A stretch of 43,996 nt of DNA, taken from NCBI GenBank assembly GCA_018385425.1, contig JAHBAA010000047.1:1-43996 (forward strand), read 5' to 3'. This document shows positions 36,863 through 43,996 of this stretch, in pieces. Each line of letters begins with the position of its first letter. Position 1 is the first letter of the stretch. Below the pieces are notes generated by a model. That model did not search any database. It worked only from the letters and a program-made list of their open reading frames with translations, and was not told the origin of the DNA. The translations under genes were made by a program, and so were the position numbers. The stretch is from Acetatifactor sp. Lineage in GTDB: Bacteria; Bacillota; Clostridia; Lachnospirales; Lachnospiraceae.

Positions 36863-37456
36863 ATGGCAGTAAATCGCGTACCCGTATTGAAGAGATGTCG
36901 TTCCCTTGGCCTTGAGCCCGCATATCTGGGTTATGACAAGAAGTCTAAGAGACAGAATGCAAGAGCAGGAAAGAAAGTAAGTGAATATGGACTTCAGCTT
37001 CGTGAGAAGCAGAAGGCTAAGTTCATCTACGGCGTTCTGGAGAAGCCTTTCAGAAACTACTACGAGAAGGCTGATAGAATGAAGGGCATGACCGGTGAGA
37101 ACCTGATGGTTATGCTGGAGTCCAGACTGGACAGCGTTGTATTCAGAATGGGATTTGCAAGAACAAGAAGAGAGGCCAGACAGATCGTTGACCACAAGCA
37201 CGTTCTTGTAAACGGAAAGGTAATCAATATTCCTTCTTATCTGATCAAGGCCGGTGATGTGATCGAGATCAAGGAGAAGGCAAAGAGCATGCAGAGATAC
37301 AAGGATATCGCTGAGGTAACCGGCGGCAGACTTGTTCCTGAATGGATGGATGTTGACACCGAGAACTTTAAGGGAACCATTAAGCATCTTCCTACCAGAG
37401 AGATGATCGATGTTCCTGTCGACGAGATGCTTATTGTCGAGTTGTACTCTAAGTAA
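36863..37456 (+). CDS. rpsD: 30S ribosomal protein S4
   Basis: MLESRLDSVVFRMGFARTRREARQIVDHKHVLVNGKVINIPSYLI. Confidence 0.98.
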   Translation: MAVNRVPVLKRCRSLGLEPAYLGYDKKSKRQNARAGKKVSEYGLQLREKQKAKFIYGVLEKPFRNYYEKADRMKGMTGENLMVMLESRLDSVVFRMGFARTRREARQIVDHKHVLVNGKVINIPSYLIKAGDVIEIKEKAKSMQRYKDIAEVTGGRLVPEWMDVDTENFKGTIKHLPTREMIDVPVDEMLIVELYSK

Positions 37457-37559
37457 GCCCTGCTTGCCTCTGAGGTCATTAGTTTGTTGCTTCTGCAGCA
37501 GATTTTTGGCTTCGGAGTGCTTGTGTCTATAAACAAAATTCAAAAGGAGGGTATTCGCA

Positions 37560-38516
37560 GTGTTTGATTTTGAGAGACCTAATATTGAGGTTGTTGAGAT
37601 TTCAGAAGACAAGAAGTACGGCAAGTTCGTCGTTGAGCCTTTGGAAAGAGGTTACGGTATCACTCTTGGCAACTCTTTGAGAAGAATCATGCTTTCTTCC
37701 CTTCCCGGCGCAGCTGTTAGCCAGATCAAGATCGACGGCGTTCAGCATGAGTTCAGCTCCATCCCCGGGGTGAAGGAGGATGTTACCGAGATCATTATGA
37801 ATATCAAGAGTCTTGCGATCAGAAACAACAGCGAGACCAAGGAAGTGAAGACTGCATACATTGAGTTCAATGGAGAAGGTACTGTATATGCTTCCGATAT
37901 TCAGGCTGACCAGGATATCGAGATCTTGAATCCCGACCTTGTGATCGCTCATCTGAGCGGTAAGGATACCAAGTTCTATATGGAACTGACCATCACTGAG
38001 GGACGCGGATATGTAAGTGCTGACAAGAATAAGCACGAGGATCTTCCCATCGGCGTCATCGCTATCGATTCTATCTACACTCCCGTTGAGCGAGTGAATA
38101 TGACTGTACAGAATACACGTGTTGGCCAGGTTACCGACTACGATAAGCTGACCATGGATGTATATACCAACAGTTCTTTGGCTCCCGACGAGGCTGTAAG
38201 CCTTGCTGCAAAGGTACTGAGCGAACATTTGAGCCTCTTCATTGACCTTTCCGAGAATGCTAGGACCGCAGAGGTTATGGTTGAGAAGGAGGACGATGAG
38301 AAGGAGAAGGTTCTCGAGATGAGCATCGATGAGCTGGAGCTTTCCGTTCGTTCTTACAACTGTCTGAAGAGAGCAGGTATCAATACTGTAGAAGAATTGT
38401 GCAATAAGACATCTGAGGATATGATGAAGGTTCGTAATCTGGGACGTAAGTCTCTGGAAGAGGTTCTTGCGAAACTGAAAGAACTGGGCCTTCAGCTGAG
38501 CCCCAGCGAGGATTAA
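37560..38516 (+). CDS. rpoA: RNA polymerase subunit alpha
   Basis: [59 protein letters not shown]; alpha-CTD present. Confidence 0.98.
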   Translation: MFDFERPNIEVVEISEDKKYGKFVVEPLERGYGITLGNSLRRIMLSSLPGAAVSQIKIDGVQHEFSSIPGVKEDVTEIIMNIKSLAIRNNSETKEVKTAYIEFNGEGTVYASDIQADQDIEILNPDLVIAHLSGKDTKFYMELTITEGRGYVSADKNKHEDLPIGVIAIDSIYTPVERVNMTVQNTRVGQVTDYDKLTMDVYTNSSLAPDEAVSLAAKVLSEHLSLFIDLSENARTAEVMVEKEDDEKEKVLEMSIDELELSVRSYNCLKRAGINTVEELCNKTSEDMMKVRNLGRKSLEEVLAKLKELGLQLSPSED

Positions 38517-38650
38517 TTGTAGGATACCCGTGATCGGTAAAACCAAAGAGTTCGGTTGCGGTTTATCTCTAGTGGCTGTGAACGCATTCGGTGTATAAGT
38601 CCAAAGCGCATTGCCGGATGTACCATGAAAAGAGAAAGGAATATAAAAAA

Positions 38651-39208
38651 ATGGCAAAGTACAGAAAACTCGGAAGAACTTCTTCCCAGAGAAAAGCATT
38701 ACTCAGAAACCAGGTTACAGCTCTTTTGACCTACGGTAAGATCGTTACCACCGAGGCTAAGGCTAAGGAAGTAAGAAAGATCGCAGAGGGACTGATCGCT
38801 CTGGCTGTTAAGGAAAAGGATAACTTCGAGATGGTTACCGTTTCCGCAAAGGTTCCTGTGAAGGACGCTAACGGCAAGCGTGTGAAGGAAGTTGTAGACG
38901 GTAAGAAGGTTACAAAGTTTGAGACTGTTGAGAAGGAGATCAAGAAGGATCTTGCTACCCGTTCTCATGCACGTCGTCAGATGCTGAAGGTTCTCAATCC
39001 TGTAACCACTTCCCTGGTAAAGGATAAGGACGGCAACAATGTTACTTCCAACAAGAAGAAGGACAAGAAGGAAGTTGATTTGGTAGCAAAGCTGTTCGAT
39101 GAGTACGGCACCAAGTACGCAGATCGCAAGGGTGGTTATACCAGAATCATCAAGATCGGTCAGCGTAAGGGTGATGCTGCTATGGAAGTAGTACTTGAGT
39201 TGGTTTAA
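38651..39208 (+). CDS. rplQ: 50S ribosomal protein L17 with internal insertions
   Basis: MAKYRKLGRTSSQRKALLRNQVTALL...SHARRQMLKVL...KGGYTRIIKIGQRKGDAAMEVVLELV; start at 38651. Confidence 0.96.
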   Translation: MAKYRKLGRTSSQRKALLRNQVTALLTYGKIVTTEAKAKEVRKIAEGLIALAVKEKDNFEMVTVSAKVPVKDANGKRVKEVVDGKKVTKFETVEKEIKKDLATRSHARRQMLKVLNPVTTSLVKDKDGNNVTSNKKKDKKEVDLVAKLFDEYGTKYADRKGGYTRIIKIGQRKGDAAMEVVLELV

Positions 39209-39234
39209 TCTGACTGAACAATGAATGAAATAAG

Positions 39235-39264
39235 GAACCGGCATCATAGGGTGCCGGTTCTTTT
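39235..39264 (+). terminator. Rho-independent terminator after rplQ
   Basis: GAACCGGCA (39235-39243) pairs with TGCCGGTTC (39252-39260), then TTTT. Confidence 0.88.
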
Positions 39265-39289
39265 GCGTGGCAGTGCATTAACGTCCTGC

Positions 39290-39318
39290 TTGCAAAAAGA
39301 TACCGGTTTGGATATAAT
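39290..39318 (+). promoter_or_regulatory. Sigma-A-like promoter for the ecfAAT-truA unit
   Basis: TTGCAA - 17 nt - TATAAT. Confidence 0.7.
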
Positions 39319-39363
39319 AGAGGATAGTATTTTTTTTGAGCATACGGCCGGAGGGTGAGAAAG

Positions 39364-40242
39364 ATGGAGATTATCCGAGCAAAGGATGTCACATATGAAT
39401 ATAGTAAGCGCGACGAAGAGGGCAATGAGATCGGTGTCAACACTGCGGTGAATCAGGTAAGTCTGGAGGTCAGACAGGGTGATTTCATTGCGATTCTTGG
39501 ACATAATGGTTCCGGAAAATCCACACTGGCAAAGCATATCAATGCCATCCTGACACCCACGGAGGGTACGGTTGTTGTAGATGGGATGGATACGAGGGAT
39601 GAAGAGAAGGTCTGGCAGATCAGACAGACTGCAGGCATGGTCTTCCAGAATCCGGACAACCAGATCATCGGTCAGATCGTAGAGGAGGACGTTGGTTTCG
39701 GCCCGGAGAACATGGGGGTCCCGACCAAGGAGATCTGGGAGAGAGTGGAGGAGAGTCTGAAGGCTGTGGGAATGTATGGGTACAGACTGCATTCTCCCAA
39801 TAAGCTTTCCGGAGGACAGAAGCAGCGCGTCTCCATTGCAGGAGTGCTGGCGATGCATCCCAAGTGTATTATCTTAGATGAACCCACTGCAATGCTGGAT
39901 CCCAACGGCAGAAAGGAAGTTATCCGGGCGGCCAGAGCGCTGAACGATGTAGAGGGCATTACGATCATTTTGATCACTCACTATATGGAGGAGATCATTC
40001 ACGCAGACCGCGTATTTGTCATGGATCAGGGGAAAATTGCCATGCAGGGTACCCCGAAGGAGGTATTCTCCAGAGTGGAAGAGCTTCAGCGGTTGAGGCT
40101 TGATGTGCCGCAGGTGACTTTGGTTGCGTATGAACTGCAGAAGAGGGGAATCCCTCTCCCGGATGGCATTTTGACGGTGGATGAACTTGCCGAGGCACTT
40201 GCTGCTGTCAGAGCGAAGAATTTAGAATCAGGAAAGGTATGA
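39364..40242 (+). CDS. ecfA1: Energy-coupling factor transporter ATPase 1
   Basis: [42 protein letters not shown]; followed by ecfA2 and ecfT. Confidence 0.93.
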   Translation: MEIIRAKDVTYEYSKRDEEGNEIGVNTAVNQVSLEVRQGDFIAILGHNGSGKSTLAKHINAILTPTEGTVVVDGMDTRDEEKVWQIRQTAGMVFQNPDNQIIGQIVEEDVGFGPENMGVPTKEIWERVEESLKAVGMYGYRLHSPNKLSGGQKQRVSIAGVLAMHPKCIILDEPTAMLDPNGRKEVIRAARALNDVEGITIILITHYMEEIIHADRVFVMDQGKIAMQGTPKEVFSRVEELQRLRLDVPQVTLVAYELQKRGIPLPDGILTVDELAEALAAVRAKNLESGKV

Positions 40243-40248
40243 GGAACG

Positions 40249-41124
40249 ATGCCTATTACATTGGAGCATGTCAGCTTAATCTATGACCAGGATACGCCGC
40301 ACAGTATCACCGCTTTGGATGATGTCAGTCTGGAGATACCCGACGGACAGTTTATCGGAATTATCGGACATACCGGTTCCGGCAAGTCTACACTGGTACA
40401 ACACCTGAACGGTCTGATCAAATGTACTTCCGGTACGATCTGCTTTAACGGTCAAAATGTGGATGAGAAGGGTTTTGACAAAAAAATGCTGCGCAGCAAG
40501 GTGGGACTGGTCTTTCAGTACCCCGAGCATCAGCTGTTTGAGATCGATGTTTTTTCCGACGTGTGTTTCGGTCCTAAGAATCTGGGACTGCCCCAGGAGG
40601 AGATCGAAGCCCGGGCAAAAGAAGCACTTCAGAGTGTGGGCCTTTCCGAGGAGTTCTATAAGCAGTCTCCCTTTGAACTCTCCGGAGGACAGAAGAGGAG
40701 AGTTGCGATCGCCGGTGTGCTTGCCATGAAACCCCAGATCTTGATTCTGGACGAGCCCACTGCCGGATTGGATCCACAGGGAAGAACGGAGATACTGGAG
40801 CTGATCAAGGAGATGCAGATAAAAACCGGTATGACGATACTGCTTGTGTCCCACAGCATGGATGATGTGGCGGAGTATGTGGACAGGATCATCGTGATGA
40901 ATCACGGAAAAGTCATGTTTGATGATGCGCCGAAGGCCGTCTTTCAGCATCACGAGGAATTGGAACAGATCGGTCTGTCCGCTCCCCAGGTAACTTATAT
41001 TTGCCATCGGTTGAAGGAGCAGGGTTTGGATGTGGATACCGACGTCACCACTCTTTCCGAGGCGGTTGACAGCATCTATCATGCATTGCAGCCGGGGACA
41101 CCCCGGGCAGAAAATGGCCTGTAA
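40249..41124 (+). CDS. ecfA2: Energy-coupling factor transporter ATPase 2
   Basis: GHTGSGKST, LSGGQKRRVAIAGVLAMKPQILILDEPTAGLDP; gene order. Confidence 0.93.
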   Translation: MPITLEHVSLIYDQDTPHSITALDDVSLEIPDGQFIGIIGHTGSGKSTLVQHLNGLIKCTSGTICFNGQNVDEKGFDKKMLRSKVGLVFQYPEHQLFEIDVFSDVCFGPKNLGLPQEEIEARAKEALQSVGLSEEFYKQSPFELSGGQKRRVAIAGVLAMKPQILILDEPTAGLDPQGRTEILELIKEMQIKTGMTILLVSHSMDDVAEYVDRIIVMNHGKVMFDDAPKAVFQHHEELEQIGLSAPQVTYICHRLKEQGLDVDTDVTTLSEAVDSIYHALQPGTPRAENGL

Positions 41125-41145
41125 GCAAAGGGCAGAGGAGTAGTT

Positions 41146-41961
41146 ATGCTGAGAGACATTACTTTAGGACAATATTATCAGACAGATTCGGTGATACACA
41201 GACTGGATCCCAGAGTGAAGCTATCGGGTACCATACTGTTTATCCTTTCGCTTTTTTTCTTCAAAAACTATATCGGTTACCTGGTGGCCGCTGCCTTTTT
41301 GGCGCTTGTCATAAAACTGTCCCACGTTCCCTTCAAATTTATGATCAAGGGCATGAAGGCGATCGTTTTTCTGCTGGCGATCACCGTCTGCTTTAATCTG
41401 TTTCTGACACCCGGTGAGACGCTTGTGGCATTGGGGAAGCTCACCATCACAAAGGAGGGCTTGTCTGCGGCAATTACCATGGCGGTGAGATTATCTATGC
41501 TGATCATCGGCTCCTCCATTATGACGCTGACTACCACACCGAATCATCTGACCGACGGTATGGAGAAGGGACTTCGCCCGCTGAAGAAGCTGCATGTTCC
41601 GGTCCATGAGATCGCTATGATGATGTCCATAGCACTGCGTTTCATTCCCATTCTCATGGAGGAGACAGACAAGATCATGAAGGCACAGATGGCAAGAGGA
41701 GCGGATTTTGAGAGCGGAAGCCTGATTCGCAGAGCCAAGGCGATGGTGCCCCTGCTTGTGCCGTTGTTTATTTCCGCCTTCCGCCGTGCCAATGATCTGG
41801 CTATGGCGATGGAGGCCAGATGTTATCGGGGCGGAGAAGGAAGAACCAAGATGAAGCCGCTCGTCTACGGGAAGCGGGATCATCTTGCCTATCTGTCTTT
41901 GCTGGTTTATATGATCGTTTCCATCTGTTTGGGCAGACTGAGTGTGCCCGGTATATTCTAA
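41146..41961 (+). CDS. ecfT: Energy-coupling factor transporter transmembrane protein EcfT
   Basis: RLDPRVKLSGTILFILSLFF and the coupling-helix-like ARGADFESGSLIRRAKAMVPLLVPL. Confidence 0.93.
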   Translation: MLRDITLGQYYQTDSVIHRLDPRVKLSGTILFILSLFFFKNYIGYLVAAAFLALVIKLSHVPFKFMIKGMKAIVFLLAITVCFNLFLTPGETLVALGKLTITKEGLSAAITMAVRLSMLIIGSSIMTLTTTPNHLTDGMEKGLRPLKKLHVPVHEIAMMMSIALRFIPILMEETDKIMKAQMARGADFESGSLIRRAKAMVPLLVPLFISAFRRANDLAMAMEARCYRGGEGRTKMKPLVYGKRDHLAYLSLLVYMIVSICLGRLSVPGIF

Positions 41962-41994
41962 TCTTTGTCTGCGGACAGAGAGGAAGGCTCAGAT

Positions 41995-42753
41995 ATGGGT
42001 AAGAAAAGAGTACGTCTGACGGTTGCCTACGACGGAACCAATTACCACGGCTGGCAGCTGCAGAAAAACGGAGTTTCCATAGAGTCGGTTTTGAACGAGG
42101 CGTTGAGCAGCCTGTTTCGGGAGGAAATCAAGGTGATCGGCGCCAGTCGCACCGACTCCGGTGTTCATGCTCTTGGAAATATCGCAGTGTTTGATACGGT
42201 TAGCCCTATGCCGGCAGAGAAGGTGTCTTATGCACTGAATCAGAGATTGCCGGAGGATATCCGCATTCAGAAGTCCGAGGAAGTGGCAGAGGATTGGCAC
42301 CCCAGGCGTTGTGTGAGTCGAAAGACCTACGAATATCGCATTTACCGCGGAGAGTTCCCCATGCCGGTGAAAAGGCTGTACGCCTACTTTACCTACAATC
42401 CTCTGGATGTGGAGAAGATGCGGCTTGCCGCAGAGTATCTGGTGGGAGAACATGATTTCAGGAGCTTTTGCCAGACGGGTGCAGTGGTGGAGTCGACTGT
42501 TCGAACCATCTACAGTATCGAGGTGGAAGAACAGGGGACAGACATTGTGATCCGGGTCGTAGGAGGAGGCTTCCTCTACAATATGGTTCGGATCATCGCC
42601 GGTACCCTGATGGAGGTAGGCAGAGGAAGATATGAGCCGGAGCATGTGAAGGAGATCCTGAACGCATGCGACCGATCCACCGCCGGACCCACGGCACCTG
42701 CCAACGGACTGACGCTGGTTGGCTATGAGTTTCCCGAGGAGACTTCTCCATAG
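41995..42753 (+). CDS. truA: tRNA pseudouridine(38-40) synthase TruA
   Basis: VRLTVAYDGTNYHGWQLQKNG, GASRTDSGVHALGNIAVFD, GGGFLYNMVRIIAGTLMEVGRG; start at 41995. Confidence 0.96.
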   Translation: MGKKRVRLTVAYDGTNYHGWQLQKNGVSIESVLNEALSSLFREEIKVIGASRTDSGVHALGNIAVFDTVSPMPAEKVSYALNQRLPEDIRIQKSEEVAEDWHPRRCVSRKTYEYRIYRGEFPMPVKRLYAYFTYNPLDVEKMRLAAEYLVGEHDFRSFCQTGAVVESTVRTIYSIEVEEQGTDIVIRVVGGGFLYNMVRIIAGTLMEVGRGRYEPEHVKEILNACDRSTAGPTAPANGLTLVGYEFPEETSP

Positions 42754-42795
42754 AAGAAACAGACGAAAACAAACAAGAAATAACGGAAAAACATC

Positions 42796-42824
42796 TTGAC
42801 AGGCATTGAAAGTTATTATATAAT
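42796..42824 (+). promoter_or_regulatory. Consensus sigma-A promoter for rplM-rpsI
   Basis: TTGACA - 17 nt - TATAAT, exact match to both consensus hexamers. Confidence 0.88.
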
Positions 42825-42830
42825 TTATGA

Positions 42831-43010
42831 CTGTGTGACGATGTTTCTATGCGCTTTGACCAAAGCCCCGGTCAGGTGCATGCAGATAGAAAACATTTCG
42901 TTCTGCGGAGGTCTCATTCACAGCCCGGACATCTGTGGATCTGATCAGAGACAGAACAGCAAATCCGAAGCTGCTGAAACTGGTTCGGTACTTACTTTAT
43001 TTTGAGTTGA
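42831..43010 (+). ncRNA. Structured rplM leader, candidate L13-leader-type autoregulatory RNA
   Basis: Extended hairpin 42841-42896 and nested helices GTTCT/AGAAC, GTCTC/GAGAC, CACAG/CTGTG at 42900-42957, upstream of rplM. Confidence 0.6.
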
Positions 43011-43026
43011 ATACGGAGGGAATATC

Positions 43027-43455
43027 ATGAAAACATTTATGGCTAGCCCTGCTACCATTGATAGAAAATGGTATGTAGTAGACGCTACTGGCATGACACT
43101 TGGTCGCCTTGCTTCTGAGGTTGCTAAGGTTTTGAGAGGCAAGAACAAGCCTATCTTCACACCTCACATCGATACCGGCGACTATGTAATCGTTATCAAT
43201 GCTGAGAAGATCGCTGTAACCGGCAAGAAGCTGGATCAGAAGGTTTACCATCATCATTCCGACTATGTTGGAGGTATGAAGGAGACCACTCTCAGAGAGA
43301 AGCTTGCCAAGAAGCCTGAAGAAGTGATCGAAGGCGCTGTAAAGGGCATGCTTCCCAAGGGACCTTTAGGAAGACAGATGTACACTAAGCTTTTCGTTTA
43401 CGCAGGACCTGAGCACAAGCATGCTGCACAGAAGCCTGAAGTACTGACATTCTAA
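43027..43455 (+). CDS. rplM: 50S ribosomal protein L13
   Basis: [50 protein letters not shown]. Confidence 0.98.
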   Translation: MKTFMASPATIDRKWYVVDATGMTLGRLASEVAKVLRGKNKPIFTPHIDTGDYVIVINAEKIAVTGKKLDQKVYHHHSDYVGGMKETTLREKLAKKPEEVIEGAVKGMLPKGPLGRQMYTKLFVYAGPEHKHAAQKPEVLTF

Positions 43456-43476
43456 AGGATTGGAGGAGAATAAATC

Positions 43477-43872
43477 ATGGCTAAGACTGAAAAATACTAC
43501 GGTACAGGCAGAAGAAAGAAATCTATCGCTAGAGTATATCTCGTACCCGGCAACGGAAATGTAATTATCAACAAGAGAAGCATGGATGAGTACTTCGGAC
43601 TTGAGACTCTGAAGGTTATCGTTCGTCAGCCCCTTGTTCTGACTGATAATGCTGACAAGTATGACGTGCTTGTTAACGTACATGGCGGCGGTTACACCGG
43701 CCAGGCTGGTGCAATCAGACACGGTATCTCCAGAGCACTGCTTCAGGTAGATGCTGACTACAGACCCACTTTGAAGGCTGCCGGTTTCCTGACCAGAGAT
43801 CCTCGTATGAAGGAGAGAAAGAAGTACGGCTTGAAGGCTGCAAGACGTGCACCTCAGTTCTCAAAGAGATAA
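43477..43872 (+). CDS. rpsI: 30S ribosomal protein S9
   Basis: [34 protein letters not shown]...[27 protein letters not shown]. Confidence 0.98.
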   Translation: MAKTEKYYGTGRRKKSIARVYLVPGNGNVIINKRSMDEYFGLETLKVIVRQPLVLTDNADKYDVLVNVHGGGYTGQAGAIRHGISRALLQVDADYRPTLKAAGFLTRDPRMKERKKYGLKAARRAPQFSKR

Positions 43873-43996
43873 TATGTGCTATATGCACTTATGCGAAGAA
43901 TCCCGTATTTATTGGGTTTCAAGACTTGCTGAGATGTGCTGTGATGTGTTGAGATTTGTTCAACAATACACACACAATACACACATAATCAACAAA

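Noticed and set aside
37602-38699. 365-aa minus-strand ORF opposite rpoA-rplQ
   Set aside because: Antisense shadow of rpoA.
42796-43005. 69-aa ORF in the rplM leader
   Set aside because: Covers the promoter and structured leader; weak coding character.
1-43996. CRISPR array, transposon, prophage, tRNA or rRNA
   Set aside because: No direct-repeat array, transposase or integrase motif, tRNA-like cloverleaf or rRNA-like sequence was noticed. A tRNAscan/Infernal run would be needed to exclude RNA genes formally.

Overview
This 44 kb window looks like chromosomal Clostridia DNA, probably Lachnospiraceae (inference from gene order and protein style). Two blocks are visible. Block 1 (about 1-21.9 kb) is an accessory or housekeeping region. 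It contains a double-AAA+ protein with a degenerate ClpB-like domain and a CbbX/SpoVK-like domain, a small HD protein, a small alarmone synthetase, a GalK-like GHMP kinase, a DUF1292 protein and a YbjN-like protein. It also holds a 1166-aa fusion of a ClpA/B-type AAA+ module, a receiver-like domain, an FtsH-type AAA+ and an M41 zinc protease, followed by dtd, a heterodimeric ABC exporter, a hybrid histidine kinase that lacks its phospho-acceptor His, an ECF-like sigma factor with a putative anti-sigma, an NSS transporter with a tiny membrane ORF, a KdpDE-like two-component pair, and an RNA methyltransferase-like protein. Block 2 (about 22-43.9 kb) is the S10-spc-alpha ribosomal protein cluster with secY, adk, map, a KOW protein, infA, rpmJ, rpoA and rplQ, then ecfA1-ecfA2-ecfT-truA and rplM-rpsI. 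The best candidate for an undescribed system is the soluble Clp-like/receiver/FtsH/M41 fusion with its YbjN-like partner, plus the second ClpB-like but catalytically degraded AAA+ protein nearby. Several r-protein intergenic regions contain convincing RNA secondary structure: the S10 leader, the rpsH-rplF spacer, the alpha leader and the rplM leader. I saw no tRNA, rRNA, CRISPR array or transposon. All family assignments come from reading motifs, with no database search.
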